This document shows positions 1-13,046 of a DNA stretch of 64,000 nucleotides, piece by piece. Location of the stretch: assembly GCF_904849725.1 (NCBI RefSeq), contig NC_058518.1:330296581-330360580 (forward strand). Direction: 5' to 3'. The notes below the pieces were generated by a model. That model was not told where the DNA came from. It did not search any database and worked only from the letters and a program-made list of their open reading frames with translations. The DNA comes from Hordeum vulgare subsp. vulgare (taxonomy: Eukaryota; Streptophyta; Magnoliopsida; Poales; Poaceae). The position numbers and the translations under genes are program-made. Numbering within the stretch: position 1 is the first letter of the stretch; each line of letters opens with the position of its first letter.

Positions 1-1102
1 AGTCTTGATGCCATGTTTCTGGTGGATGGTAAGATAGGAAAATTTCAAAGTTGTCAAAATTGATTTAAGTATCTATATAAGCTTGACCTTGGAGTTAGTT
101 GCTCATGATATTGGGAGTTGGTAGCTATACTGTGATAATTGTCCTTGCAATGATTTGTGGATTATAGGAAGTCTAGGAAACTATGTAGAACCCCATCGAC
201 ATTGGATTTGTAGCAGTAGTGAATCATGTAATAACTAATGGCATTTAAGGATTAATTGATCGGATTTGTAGGAGGGAAACAAGATCTTGGATTGGTATAT
301 TACGTGTTTCCTTGGTATAGGAATACATAACCTTAGCCCTTGGATAACTTAGCTGAGCAGTTGGATTTGTACTGTCTTAATCAAGCTTAGCAACTTGTAT
401 GATTTCCCGAGGAATTGTTTACGTAGGGATACATGTGAGTTGGTTATAGTATACTTATGAGATTTTGATTTAGCCCTTCTCTCGAACCTTGGAGTTGCAT
501 AGCATAAGAGGTGTTGGAGTTGACTTATATGGGATGGTAATTTTGATAAGATTGGATGATTCTATTTGGAGAAATAAGTAGGACTATTGGCATCCAAGAA
601 CCATGCTCAAGAATAAGATGATAGACTTTCACTCACATCCTAACTTCTTCAACCCTGTAGCTTCACCAAGCCATAATATGGTCATATTATGACCATAGGT
701 CTTGGCTCTAAGTCATTACACAATGGACAATACTCCATCTCGACAACCACCAATCATGTCCACCAGGACGGTGGACATGAAGAACTAGATTATGTTGAAC
801 CACAAACCCCTGTACAAGTGAGCATCCGGAACAAATCCCCGCTCCTCTCACATACCCCATGAACAATGTGCTTATGTGATGCTTGGAGAAATATGTTTTT
901 GTCCTCATGGATGACATACTTATTTACCCAATAAGAGAAGGAACACATTAGTCCTATTTGGATAAGCCCCAAATGCAGCGATTGCCATTCTTCTCAAGTG
1001 TAAGATTTTACCTTGAAGAAGTGGACTCCTCGCAGAACCTCCAAGAAGCAGAAGACAATCCTACCAAAGAAATACGAAGAACCACTACGTTTGGGAAACC
1101 AC

Positions 1103-1134
1103 GAAGACGACGAAGAAGAAGAAGAAGAAGAAGG
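1103..1134 (+). repeat. GAA-rich microsatellite
   Basis: A run of GAA with two GAC interruptions. It produces an acidic patch in one frame and an Arg-rich patch in another, so ORFs crossing it are not evidence of a gene. Confidence 0.8.
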
Positions 1135-2095
1135 AGCAATAGAGGTCAACTACCACTCCTCTAGCATCTACACCAACTATGTCAAGAAGCATCGACATTC
1201 AAGCACGATGAAGCCTTTGGACACCAAGAGAAATTAAAGAGCTCCTTTTTGGTCCAATCAAGGACGTGAAGCCTGGTTGGGCCATGGTGAAACCCCTGTA
1301 AAGGGTGGTTCATCCCACTTGCCAAGCCTCAAACCTTGGGGATTAGATGACTGGTCTATGCTTTTGGGTAACCAACTCATCTAGGACCCCTCAAAAACCT
1401 TCCTAGATGGTAGAACCAGTTTTAAACATCGAGTCTCTAAGCTTAGTATTAGGGATGAGTCTAAACCCAAACCTTTCCTTAAGTAGCTACGAAGAGGATA
1501 GAAGACCAAGCACTTGAAGACACGCCAGAAATGTGCGTCCGTGACGACAAAGACAAATATCCAAAGACGAATGAAGAACATACCTGGGCAACTTACTCAA
1601 GTAGAATAACAAGCCTACGTCAACGCACCTCAACACTCCCAAGGATGAAGACCCCGTGCGACTAAAGATCACATGCTTTAAGGAAGTCAAGCATTTTCCC
1701 CATCGACGGGAAGCTACACCAAAACCTTGACCCTTCTATTCTAACCCAAGACATCTAGATGCCACTAACCAACGTGAGAAACCCCAGGACCAGCATACAG
1801 ACATACTACCTTGCCATGTATTCCGACTTTGGAGTACACACACAAGCCAGACCCTTCCCCGAACCTTGTTCATCAAGCCCTTGACCTTGGTCAAAACTAA
1901 CACATTGTAAGAACCATGTTCACCCTCGGAAGAAGCCAAGAGAAGCATTCGAAGTTGTATCATCACACACTTCAAGATCCAACGGAGCAATCACATCGGA
2001 GAAGAAGCAACATGAGAACGTCAAGACTATATCAAACCCGAACTTCCGTATCTCTTCAACGCGTAGCCTAGGAATCTTGGGGACGACATTCTTGT

Positions 2096-2108
2096 AAGGG
2101 GGTAGGTC
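2096..2108 (+). other. Polypurine tract of element F
   Basis: The purine-rich AAGGGGGTAGGTC abuts the LTR start TGTCACACCC. Its position just 5' of an LTR is where plus-strand DNA synthesis is primed, which fixes the element on the plus strand. Confidence 0.6.
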
Positions 2109-5100
2109 TGTCACACCCTGTATTTTGCCTCTCCTAAATAAGTTAACATAGCTCAAAAATTAGAACCAAAATAAACTTTTTGTGTGCTTGTCGTGCTTGC
2201 ATTTATTGTTATTTTCTTGTTTGCTTGTGAGGGTTTTAATTCACAAAAAAATCCTCCTTCTCTCAAGGCTCATCACCTTGCTCCAAATCCTTGCCTAATG
2301 ACCATACCATATGTATAGGACCTAAAATTATTTTTACAAATATTATTTCAACCAAAAAGCATTTATTTGATATAAGCTTTAAAAACCCCTAAATGAGGTT
2401 TTGTATGACAAGTCCTCAAATTAGGGAAGATGTTTTGCCCCAAATATTTTACTTGGATCTTACTATCAAAAAAATTCCCAAAACCAAAAAATTAATATTT
2501 TAAAAGTTATTTTTCTATTTTATTCAAATACTTTTTGAGCCAGAAATGGTCTTTTATGGGGGGTTATTTTTATGCTTCCCAAATTTTTTGAGAAAACTTA
2601 GGGAAACTCAGTGGACATATATGTTCCATATATGAGAGTTTCAACAGATGGACATGTTCAAAATATTGGACAAAACCCTCTAAAACCTTTTCTGTCTATT
2701 TCAAGTATTCAAAATATTTCTGTAAGAAATATTCTAAAATAATTGTAGGAAATTCTAGCATGTCACACATGCCATAAGTGATAAACTTGCCAAGTTTCAT
2801 CTCAATCCAAATTGATTTGATTCACCAATATATTCCAAAACACTCTCTCTCCAAAACCAAATTTGAGGAACTCTACATTACCAAGTTTCTCCTTTTGTTC
2901 TAAAATTTTGTGGACATGTTCCAATCCCCAAATAATGCTTCCACACCAAGTGGTGCATCAAGGAGAACAAATTCATTTGTCCAAATCCCCTCAAAATCAC
3001 TTATGCTAATTTCTAGAATTGAGAATATTTGCATTGTCAAGTTTCCCCAATTGATCTCAAACCTTTTGGGCATGCTCTAATCCTTAAATAATGTCACCAC
3101 ACCAAGTGGTGCATTAGGAAGAATTAATTTGCATGGATAGATCTAGAGAAAACCATTTTTGCCCATTTCTAGGGTTTATAGAGTTTACATTGGAAACTTT
3201 CATCACCAAATCCCAAATTTGGTGATAGACCTTATTTTCAGCTAACATTGAATACTGCTAAATATCATGCCACGTAGAATCCCTTTACTTGCCCCAAACT
3301 ACATCAAACACCTTCTTCTTATTTACCAAACTTGTTGTTTTTGCCCCTTCCACTATTCTCCTTTAGCTCAAAATTTTACCAGGTCTCCTCCTAGTGCCCC
3401 TTTACCTCGAGTAAAGTTTCATGGACTCGGATCAATCATGGAGTGGGGTAAAACCCACTTTTACATTGCTGGAAGCCACCTTTCACTCCTCTCTCTCTCT
3501 ACTCTCCCTCACTCATGACTTTTCGAGGGCATACAAGGCCAAGAAGGCATTGTTTACTCCCTCCTAGGACTAGTGGACAAGGTGGGACATGTTGAGAGCA
3601 CGCCAACATGGAGTGGCATGCAATATGGGTGCTTTGGAGCATGCTACAGTGCGCTCCTGCACTGTAGCTGCCCCATCTCAAAGCTCCGGACCACCTTGGC
3701 CACCCCCGCATGCCTACCGGTGTGCCTCGGCATCTGCAACACGGCACCAGGTCAACCCCGTCCTCTCTCCCCCCTCTGCAGACCTCCCTCGTACGCGCAC
3801 GGTGCCACGTGAGAGCACCAGTAAGTTCGCTCACAAGCACAAGCCCTGTCAGCCTTTGGATCCCCCCTCTCTCTTCCCATGATCATGGACCGCATCCACA
3901 AACACCCTTGAGAAAGTGAATACGTATTCTGGTTCGATGTGTAACTGGAGACGTATTCCACGAATGCGTCTTCGACGTGGCTGCCTGATGCGGGCTAGTT
4001 TTCCTTGTGGGCCAGCTCAGCTCACACTTTTGGGCCCAATGAGCAGTAGTGTTTTCCTTTTTTCTAATTATTAGAATATTCCAAAAAATTCACAAGTCAC
4101 AATACATGTCCAAATTTGATGATTCAAATTTCTACCTCTTCCTAAAAATACCACATATCTTTTGGTGCTACTCCCATAATTTTTCACCACAACACTTTCC
4201 CTGTTCAAATTTAAAATTAAATTTGAACTACTAGGGGCCAGCTTGCAAAATCCCTAGAGGATTCAAGTCAACTCCGAATGGAGTGATTCAAATTTCCACG
4301 GACTCCAAAAAATTCCCTTTATTTTTCTAGCAAAGATGAACATTTTTACCATGCTATATTTTGGTTGATGCTAGCAGAGAGCCCACATTACTAGTGGCTA
4401 GAGTGATGTGGTCACTCTCAATACGGGGTCGTACCTCATAGGGCGACCATGGGCTGTTTTCATAGACACCAGGCACACTGTTGCGTGCCCTCATGGATGG
4501 TACGATTTGGAGTGAGGCTCGTACGATGTACATCATGAGGGGTGGCACCAATGAGTGGACTCTTTGTTTAGTGTCACTAGGGTAAAGGCATTGTTCGGGT
4601 GCTTACCTCGGGTATGTAATATACCGCGAGTCGTGGATGACATGGAAGTTTCCCTAGTATTGTGGGTACAACGCGCAAACCTTTGCAGAGTGTAAAACTA
4701 TTAGAATAGTTGTGTTCATGGACAAGGATAGTTGGATGACCGCTCTTGGGCTACGTCCATGGATTCCAAACTTGGTGTGTGTGTGTGAGAGAGAGAAAGA
4801 TGATTTTTGAGCTAAGTCAGATGACTTGACATAACGAATGAACATGAGATGTTCAACCATGCTTACGATGATATATGTAACTTGCTCGTAGGGATATCTG
4901 CAACCTGTTGATGCATGCTTTACATGTTGATTTGAACATGTCATTGCACTCAAAATTTTCTTTCCGCAACTTACCTACTTAGTGCTATATCATGCATTGT
5001 CATTGCCTTGTTCCAAACATGGGTTGCTTGCGAGTACATTGAAAGTACTCATTGGCTTGCCACTGGTTATTTTATTGGCCAAGCATGAGATGATACGATA

Positions 5101-5379
5101 TGATGAAGATTAACTTGGTGACGTATGTGCGAGCTAGAACGCTTCCCAGTCGGAATGCATGTAGGGTTAAGGCAGATGGCATGGGTTCACACTATCGATG
5201 AAGACTTTCTGCTGCAAATATACGAGGACTTGGCCATAAAGGCCACATTCCAATAAAACGGTACGTAATGGATGTAAGACTCTTGTTATTCAGTTTTTGT
5301 GTGTTTAGTGAGCATTGATATGTGGGATCACTGTGCATGTACATTCGGTGATCATGACTTGTGAGTCGGGGTCCCCACA
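2109..5379 (+). repeat. 3' LTR of element F (about 3.3 kb)
   Basis: It begins TGTCACACCC and ends GGTCCCCACA. The right boundary is supported by an inverted copy that starts exactly with the complementary TGTGGGGACC at 46587. No coding domain is visible; ORFs in the GC-rich block 3500-3960 match no family I know. The last 1.0 kb (4354-5379) is what the inverted copy shares. The left boundary rests on the TG dinucleotide and the adjacent polypurine tract. A more distant relative starts at 60304. Confidence 0.65.
2860..3165 (+). repeat. Two imperfect tandem units of about 156 bp inside LTR F
   Basis: The phrase CACCAAGTGGTGCAT occurs at 2944 and again at 3100. Matching flanks (AATAATG upstream; an A/G-rich stretch downstream) show that a whole unit of about 156 bp is duplicated, with many substitutions. 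It is non-coding. Confidence 0.6.
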
Positions 5380-5537
5380 AGAATCCTCGGGAAACCGATG
5401 ATGCCAGCTACATGTCCTTCTTCACGTTACTCGTGGAGGAGCTGGAGGCAGGCTTCGCTGGTGGAATGAGATCCATGACACCGAGTGCCGCATCTTCCTG
5501 AGCCAGGCATCGACCCACATCTTTAGCAACCTGGTGA
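5380..5537 (+). pseudogene. Element E: gypsy-type transposase/gag-like ORF, C-terminal part (first piece)
   Basis: One plus frame (from about 5394) reads SYMSFFTLLVEELEAGF; after a frameshift near 5455 the next frame reads RIFLSQASTHIFSNL. From memory this resembles the C-terminal region of the large ORF called putative gypsy-type transposon or transposase in Triticeae, whose N-terminal region is seen in element D at 59073. The copia element G interrupts the ORF at 5538, and it resumes at 44767 with FDFDQVLSLVPEE. Host sequence upstream was displaced by element F. The assignment rests on motif memory, not a search. Confidence 0.5.
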
Positions 5538-7053
5538 TGTGGGATCACTAGAAGGGATGTCTAGAGGGGGGTGAATAGTCTACTTGACAAATTAAAACCT
5601 ACCCTTTTCCCAATTTTAATGGTTGGCAGATTTTAGCATTTATAGCAAGTCAAACACACCCTACACATGTAAGTCTACCTGTATAATAGAGGAAAGTAAA
5701 GACATGCACATGTAAATTAAGGAAGAGAGTTTAGGAAGATCAAACACAAAGATTGACACAGAGATTTTTGGCGTGGTTCCAGTAGGTGGTGGTATCGTAT
5801 GTCCATGTTGATGGAGACTTCAACCCACGGAGGGTAACGACTGCGCGAGTCCACGAAGGGCTCCACCCACAAGGGGTACACGAAGAAGCAACCTTGTCTA
5901 TTCCACCATGGCTTACGTCCACAAAGGTCTAGCCTCACTCGGGGTAGATATTCACAAAGTAGGCGATCTCCTTGCCCTTACAAACTTCTTGCTTCAACTC
6001 CACTACACGAAGTAGGAGCCTCCCAAGCAACACCTAACCAATCTAGGAAACACCATTCTCCAAAAGGCAATAGATGTCCCACCATGATGAAATCCTTGCT
6101 CTTGAGCTTCAAAAGGTAGTCTCCTCAACACTCAATCACTATCTCATAGATTTGGCTTGGGTAGAAGAAATTGATTGGGTGGAAAGCAACTTGAGGAGGC
6201 TAGATATCAAGATTCATATGGTAGGAATAGAATACCTTGATCTCAACACATGAGTAGGTGGCTCTCTCTCAGAAAAATGGATGGGACAAGTGTTTGTATG
6301 TTCTCGATGCGTCCTCTGTGAATGAGAGGTGGTGGAGTGGTATGTATATCCATATCCAAAAATCCAACCATTACAACGTTATTGCCCAACTCGCTGAAAT
6401 CAAATTAAATAATCGGCTGCACTGACTAGTGAAAAATATGGCAACTTTCGATGTTTTGGTAAGACTCGTATATGAATCTCGGTGGGTCCAATTTTGGCTG
6501 GCCTCGGGAGCCATGAGACTCGATGGCACCGATTCCTAAAACTCGGGATTCTTAGAAATAGGTAGACGGAGAGTTGGTCACTAATTCTCGGTCAGACCGA
6601 AACAAGACTTGGTGTCACCGAGAAGCTAGGGTTTGATTTAGGATTCGTGTGAGGTAAAACTCGATAGGCCCAAATGGAAAAAGTTGGTGGCACCGAATTT
6701 TGGATATTTAGGATTTTTTGCATAATATTTGTGGGAGAATTCATGAGTACTTTTGGTGGATAACTCTAAGAACTTGAGCAACCATATCATCATAGTCACC
6801 TCATCCACTTCTAATAGTATTAGCTTTCCTATGGACTCAAGCGTGATTTCTCACAAAATATGAAAGGTAGAGTCTTGAAGCTGGAAGCTTGACCAATCCT
6901 ATTGATTTCCTTCCTTGGTTCTTCTCCTCACAATGCTTAGCCAATCCTTTGTGTGGACTATACCTGAAATAGACTAGGTAAAAGTATTAGTCCAAGAGAC
7001 AATTTATGTTGTCATGAATTACCAAAACCACCAAGGGAGCATATGTGCTTTCA
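5538..7053 (-). repeat. Left LTR of element G (coding 3' LTR)
   Basis: 1516 bp, starting TGTGGGATCAC and ending GTGCTTTCA. It matches the right LTR in its two pieces with modest divergence. It is followed by the polypurine tract on the minus strand. Confidence 0.88.
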
Positions 7054-7067
7054 ATCTCCCCCTTTTT
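7054..7067 (-). other. Polypurine tract of element G
   Basis: Read on the minus strand, the run is AAAAAGGGGGAGAT and ends at the LTR edge, as expected for plus-strand priming next to the coding 3' LTR. Confidence 0.75.
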
Positions 7068-9070
7068 GGTAATATATGACAACATACAATCAAAGCTTCA
7101 ATTAGAGATAGGCATTAGAATATGACAGCTTTGAAAGATACATGACTAATACAAGCTCCCCCTAAATGTGTGCAATCCCTTTTAAGAGATATTTTCTTTG
7201 GACTACTTGGGCACACACATAGTAGAAGGGACACACATAGTAGAAGGGACAAGACAAGTCATGTGAATCTTGGATATATGCATCAAACACATGTGAATTG
7301 AAGTTTTCCATGTTCAAGACTCACTCTTGCAAACAATATGTGTAAGAGACAAGAGATCGTCGTGAACAAGGATATGATGCATATACTTACCTTGGAGTTC
7401 TTGAGCATCTTAGCAGTAGGAACACACTTGAGAAAACAATTGTTAGATAACACAAGAGCGTTCTATTGTAAAGATGCAAAGAGCTTCAAAAGTACCAAGA
7501 CATGGAAGACACATTGAGAATGGGATTTTATGATAGATAATCTTCCCCCTATTTGTTTGGATGGATATGTCTCCATGAGCATTTAGCACTTTCTCCCCTA
7601 AGTGTGAATATGTAGGATATCCTCTCCCCTTGAATCATAGCATGTAGATATTTGGAGTAGGTAGGGTGAAACAAGTCCAATAGAAGAAGCTTTGCCTTAT
7701 TGTAGTTCACCTCTTTTGGGTAAGCATAGGCTTAGATAACTCTCCCTCTTAAGGATTTATGTTTGTTAAATTTCCCCTTAAGGGTTTCTATCCCCCTGAA
7801 AGTGTAAGATTTGATATATATCTCCCATTTTGACATAAATTTCCAGAAAGGTCGGAGGGTAAGGGTTCCTTGAGAGTAAGGGATCCTTGACTACCTTTGA
7901 TATAGATAAGTGTTTCTTGATATTTATCCCCCTTTCAGTATAAGAGTTCCTTGATATCCCCCCTGACTAGAAAAAGGGTTCCTTGAAATTTCTCCCCCTT
8001 GAGTAGAGATCCTAGATGTTTTCCCCCTTTGAAATCTTGAGAACTTTGTTGGAGGAATCCCCCTTTGGTAAAATTGAGATAATCACTAAGAACACATGTA
8101 GCATCAAAATTCGGTGTCTCCAAGGCAAAACGGTTCGGTAGAACCGAGAATGATCTTAGGCCTCTGGAGAAATCAACATGACCGATTTTCTTGTTCAGAG
8201 AGACTAAGTTGTAAACAGAATCTTGACTAGAAAATATGGGATCTCTTCAAAACACACATAAATCCTTCCTGGCCATTTTGTCAATAAAAAATCTCAGATA
8301 TTTTGGCCAAAGCTCTGAGAAAGTATTCAAATGATTTTCAAGGAATTTTCAAAAAAAATTGCAAAGTATTTTCACAACTATATGAGAATTGAATGGTTCC
8401 AAGAAAGCATGCGATAAAAATATGAACCATACAATAAACTTCATCTAGATGTTGGTCGGTTACTAGGTCACCTATATTAGAGTATATTGACTTAAGGATC
8501 CAAGCAAGAATGCTTGATCATAGGTCATACTCATCGTTAAGATCAAAATGGGGTTACCATTTTTTGTTAAGCATTTTAATGTCTTCATATCACTTGAGTT
8601 GCTTTACCTCATGACTTGGTGTAAAGCTTTATCTACATACCTTCGAATGATGTTGATGACGCGGCATGTAGGTGAATTTGTTTGTGGATGCTCAATGTTG
8701 ATGAATATCATCTTGAATTTGGAGAAATCCTGGTTGTTTCGGTTCACTTTTCACCTACATAGGTTAGTCATGCAAGGAAGAACATAATATATCCTAATGA
8801 CAAGAGAGAATTTAATCATCAAATAGTTGTCAAGGATATGATTTCTTGTCTTCTTCCTTCATCTCCGAACAACGGGTTGTTGATACTTGGGCATGACAAT
8901 ATTGCTTTTGATGTGTGTTGACGGCAATCCTGTGGAGTATAGTTGTTCCAAGTACGAAAGTTAGATGCAATACAAGGGAGCATAATTTTCCAAGATGTAA
9001 GATATTGTCAAATCAATAGCATCATGGAATAATCAAGTAAGCCCATGCCCTTGCATGCAACGGAGTGAGT
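7068..9070 (-). other. Non-coding 3' region of element G
   Basis: About 2.0 kb between the RNase H stop and the polypurine tract. It is rich in short runs such as TCCCCCTT. I see no supported ORF on either strand; the plus ORF at 8548-8787 has no recognisable motif and overlaps this untranslated region. Confidence 0.6.
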
Positions 9071-10566
9071 CTAGCTCAAGTTTGAAGCAGCAATGATGTT
9101 CAACTCACTCCTCAAGTGACAAAACACTTTCTCATTAAGTGGCTTGGTAAAGATATCGGTCAATTGTTTATCGGTACGAACATGCTTGAGATTAATATAT
9201 CCTTTACCAAGATGATCAGAAATGAAATGATGTCAAACTTGTATATGTTTTGTTCAAGAATGTTGCTCGGGATTATGAGAAATTTTAATATCACTTTCAT
9301 TGTCACACAAAAATGGAACATGTTTCACATGAATGCCATAATCCTTAAGACTTCGCGTCATCCATAGTAATTGGGCACAACATGATCCAGCGGCAATGTA
9401 TTCTAATTTGGTGGTAGATAGAGATACTGAGTTTTGTTTCTTTGATGACCAAGACACATGAGATATCCCAAGAAGTTGACATGTACCCGAGGTGGATTTT
9501 CTATCAACCTTGTCTTCGGCATAGTCCAGGTCGGAATAGCCAACAAGATTAAAAGAAGATCCCTTGGGATACCAAATGCCAAAGTTTGGTGTATGTATCA
9601 AGTATCTCATAATTCTTTTCACGAACTTTAGATGATACTCCTTGGGTGTCGCTTGAAATCGGGCACACATGCACACACTTAGCATGATATCGGGATGCGA
9701 GGCACATAGATATATAAATGAACCAATCGTTGATCTATAAACCTTTTGATTAACCGGTTTGTCCTCCTTGGTGAGGTCAACATGTACACTAGTTGGCATG
9801 GGAGTTTTCATACCTTTGCACTCTTGCATGTTGAATTTCTTTATTAAGTCCTTGGTATACTTGGTTTGAGATATAAATGTACATTCTCTCGTTTGTTTGA
9901 TTTGCAAACCAAGAAATAATTTCAAGTCACACATCATGGACATCTCATACTTCTCGGACATAAACCTTCCAAACTTTTCACTAAAATGTGGGTTAGTAGA
10001 TCCAAAGATAATGTCGTCCACATAAATTTGGCACACGAATAATTCGCCATTAACTATTTTTGTGAATAAGGTTGCATCAATTTTACCAATTCCAAATGCC
10101 TTTTCAATAAGAAACTTTTTTAGGCATTTGTACCAAGCTCGAGGGCTTGTTTAAGTCCATATAGAGCTTTTCAAAGTTTATAAACATAATTAGGTTTCCT
10201 AGTATTCACAAAGCCGAGAGGTTGTTTGACATAAACTTCCTCATCAATTTCACCATTTAGAAAATAACTTTTTATATCCATTCGGTAAAGAGTAAAATCA
10301 TGCTGGTTGGCATAAGCGAGAATAATATGAATGGCTTCAAGTCTAGCAACGGGGGCATAGGTCTCACTGTAGTCCATACCTTTGACTTGCATGTAACATT
10401 GAGATATGAGACATTCCTTGTTGCATACTACTCGGCCATATTCAACTTGCTTGTCCTGAAATACCCATTTTGTACCAATGATGTTGTGCTTGTCCTTGAG
10501 CTTCTCCACTAGTGTCCATGCTTCATTTCTCTCGAAGTTGTGTAGCTCTTCGTGCATGGCATTCAC
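9071..10566 (-). pseudogene. pol: Element G copia reverse transcriptase and RNase H
   Basis: The N-terminal RT part (10566 down to 10171) contains NEAWTLV, GTKWVF, YAPVARLEAI and MDIKSYFLNG, all copia RT landmarks. The stretch 10170-10040 keeps an LKQAPRAWYK-like sequence but is frameshifted. The C-terminal part (10036 down to 9254) holds the catalytic YVDDIIFGS, then the RNase H segment with GYSDLDYAEDKVDRKSTSG and KLEYIAA. A further frameshift near 9254 separates the tail, which reads LKHVRTDKQLTDIFTKPL and ends at a TAG at 9073. In the living element this domain copies genomic RNA to DNA in the virus-like particle. At least three lesions make it inactive. Confidence 0.88.
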
Positions 10567-12175
10567 CTAGTCCGGGTCTTGAAGTGATTCTTCTACCTTC
10601 ATAGGCTCAATGCTAGAGATAAATAAGTAATGCTCACAACAGTTAGCTAAACGAGTTTTAGAGCGAGTGATTCTCTCGGTTTGTATGTCATAGAATATTT
10701 GATCTAGTAGATGATTCTTTCTCACTCATGCTCGAACTCGTGACAAATTTTGCTTGTTCGATGGTGGAGCTTCCTCATCATCATCTTATTCTTCATTGTC
10801 GTTGAGGGTGCCATCTCCTTGAGGTGGTGGTGAAGAAGGTTGAGGTGGATCATCATGATGTACTTCTTCCTCCTCTTCATCGTATCGTGTACCGCTTGTA
10901 GATGCCTCCATGTTGTTTTGTGGTTCGCCTTCACCTCTCTGGGACGAATCTTGCTCATGAACAGGTATTGAACAGCTTGTGAAGGTTCCTTATCCCCTAC
11001 ATCATTTGGCAATTGTTCGACTTGCGAACCATTAGATTCATCAAACTTCACATCTACCGTCTCTTCAACTTTTTGAGTGAAGTTATTGTAAACATGATAA
11101 GTGTGAGAGTTTGATCTGTAACCAAGTAGGAAACCTTCATGATATTAGGAGAAAATTTAGAAAAAAGATGCTTATCAAGAATGTAGCACTTCGGACCGAA
11201 CACCCGAAAGTATCCAACTTGGGGTTTGTTACTAGTGAGTAGCTCGTATGTCGTTTTACTGAGAAGCTTGTGTAAGTAGAGTCAGTTTGTGGCATGAAAA
11301 GCTATTTCCATGGCTTCTACCGAAAAGTGGCTTGGCGTCTTGTATTAGTCGAGCATCATTCTATCCATTTATATGAGACTTCGGTTCTTCCTCTCAACAA
11401 CTCCATTTCGTTGAGGTGTGTACGTCGCCGAGAAATCATGTGAGATAGCTTCTTCGTCAATAAAAGTATACACATTTGTGTTCTTGAACTCCGATCTGTT
11501 ATCACTCCGAACTTTCTTGATCTTCACCTCAAACTGATTTTGAGCTTTTCGAGCGAAGTTCTTGAAGATTTGTTGTACCTGTGACTTTCATCAAGAAAGG
11601 ATACCCATGTAAATCTAGAAAAAATCATCAACTATAACTAGACCAAAAGAATTTCCATCGAGTCTCTTGTAAGCATTGGGACCAAAGAGATCCATGTGAA
11701 GTAGCTCGAGCGACCTTCTAGTAGTCATGATGTTCTTCATGGGATGACTTCCACCAACTTGTTTCCATGCTTGACAAGCACTACAAAGTCTATCTTTGTC
11801 AAAGATAACATCTTTAACACCAAAAATATGATCATCTTTGATAAGCTTGTCTAGATTACGCATACCAACATGGCCTAGCCTTCTATGCCATAACCAACCT
11901 TTAGAAGATTTTCCAATAATACATGTACGAGGCTTGGATTTTTTCGTGAAAATGACAATGTATAGATCACCTCTACGAAAACCGGTAAATACCATGTTAT
12001 GACTATCCTCACAAAACACTTGGCAATCAACTTTCATAAATAGCAAATTGAAACCAAAGTCTACTAGTCTAGATACAAAAACAAGATTGTAGCCAAGATA
12101 TTCACCAAGCATGACATTGCCAAGATATTCAACAAGCATGACATTCTCAATGGAACTAGCATGAGATATGGACAC
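10567..12175 (-). pseudogene. pol: Element G copia integrase with GAG-pre-integrase segment and linker
   Basis: From 12175 down to 11615 the frame reads WHRRLGHVGMRNLDKL and later CSACQAWK, the His-His-Cys-Cys zinc-binding head of copia integrase, then LLHMDLFGP with the first catalytic Asp and VIVDDF. From about 11610 to 11100, frames with internal stops keep RSDNRSEFKN (second catalytic Asp region) and TPQRNGVVERKNR (catalytic Glu region), followed by a GFLLGYRS-like segment. The linker (11051-10722) is low-complexity with an acidic start and joins the RT. Stops within the core rule out activity. Confidence 0.8.
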
Positions 12176-12528
12176 TTACCAAGACCAAGTACCTTACCCT
12201 TGGAGTTGTCTTCAAAAATCACATACCTTCGAGGTCCATGGTTTGGTGTGATCTCTTGAAACATGTCTCTATCCCCGGTCATGTGATCGGTGCATCCGTT
12301 GTCGAGAATCCACTCCTTTCCTCCAGCCATGTATTCTCTAAGGTTTGCCATAAGACTTAGGCACCTCATGCTATTCTCATATTCGATGTCAAACCTTTCA
12401 TCTTCATCATAGTAGCCATGCTCCACATAGTCATCGTCAAATGGAATATCCTCGTCACAAGAATCAAGAGATTTGTTAGAATTTTGGTGATAACAATATT
12501 CAAGTTTATGAATGCAAGGCTTCAACAA
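12064..12528 (-). pseudogene. pol: Element G copia aspartic protease region
   Basis: The frame contains an acidic spacer (SCDEDIPFDDDYVEHGYYDEDE), shortened here to its character: many Asp and Glu, then KEWILDNGCTDHMTG. The family motif is normally WILDSGCTxHMTG, so the catalytic D-S/T-G triad reads D-N-G here, which should impair activity. The frame then drifts; the next domain continues in the 11615-12175 frame after a shift near 12170. A tandem phrase around MLGEYLG at 12090-12150 reflects a small duplication. Confidence 0.75.
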
Positions 12529-12991
12529 TCATGTTATTGATGGTAATGATATCTCCTTTAGCACGCATGAGGTCACAAAGCTCAAATAAATTATTATCAA
12601 AGTCTGGATCATTCGGCTTCGTTTTGTGAAAGATGATAAGTTTTTGGAAAATGATATTACGATTTTTCAATGAGTAGCCGGGATATCTTTTCTCCAATTC
12701 CTTCCAAAAAGTATAGGCACACTCAAAATTCTTAATTTGATTAAGCATGATTCTTAGCAATCCTCTAATGATAAGATTAACAGTTTTAAGATTGCAAAGC
12801 ATATTAACTTATTCCTCATGAAAACAAGCATTAACTTATTCTAATGATAATGATAGGGGTTTTCAACATACTTGCTCAAATGGAATTCATCAAATATATC
12901 AAGCATTTCACCTTTCCATTCACTATAGTACCCCCCCCCCATTGAGAATAGGCACTCTACAACTAAGATTCCCCAAAATATACACATCCAT
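12506..12991 (-). pseudogene. gag: Element G copia gag N-terminal part
   Basis: A likely start is the ATG at 12991, 41 nt beyond the PBS. The protein begins MDVYILGNLSCRVPILNG, and a few codons later has YYSEWKGEM, resembling the LNGxNYxxWK motif at the start of copia Gag. It is then interrupted, and a second open stretch (12802-12506) reads AYTFWKELEKRYPG and LFELCDLMRAKGD, typical of the UBN2 gag region. A run of ten C on the plus strand (12931-12940) lies in the coding part and is a likely frameshift site. I see no CCHC zinc knuckle, so the C-terminal Gag is lost or decayed. Confidence 0.65.
12931..12940. repeat. Poly-C run of ten inside copia gag
   Basis: Homopolymer of ten C. It falls in the gag reading frame of element G, so it may have caused a frameshift or be a sequencing weak point. 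Confidence 0.85.
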
Positions 12992-13031
12992 CTTCCTCCA
13001 ATGGCGCTTAAACCAAGGCTATGGAGACCAA

Positions 13032-13044
13032 AGCTCTGATACCA
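13032..13044 (-). other. Primer-binding site of element G (initiator tRNA-Met)
   Basis: On the minus strand this reads TGGTATCAGAGCT, the standard complement to the 3' end of initiator tRNA-Met, two bases from the LTR edge at 13047. It fixes the right LTR as the coding 5' LTR. Confidence 0.9.
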
Positions 13045-13046
13045 AT

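Larger units (their letters stand above)
1..2108 (+). mobile_element. Element F: 3' internal region of a gypsy-like LTR element
   Basis: This stretch ends in a purine-rich tract directly followed by the TG start of a long LTR, so it reads as the last 2.1 kb of the internal region of a plus-strand LTR retrotransposon whose 5' part lies outside the window. I see no gag, protease, RT or integrase motif in any frame. A short ORF near 1013-1237 is rich in Glu/Asp because of a GAA run. A non-autonomous (LARD-type) element or a decayed 3' untranslated region would both fit. The family is not identified. Confidence 0.5.

Noticed and set aside
1013..1237. Acidic 74-codon ORF
   Set aside because: The acidic stretch comes from a GAA run, and nothing else in the ORF is recognisable.
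3499..3961. Overlapping ORFs on both strands
   Set aside because: GC-rich block of LTR F at the same relative place as the block at 61600-62350; composition artefact.
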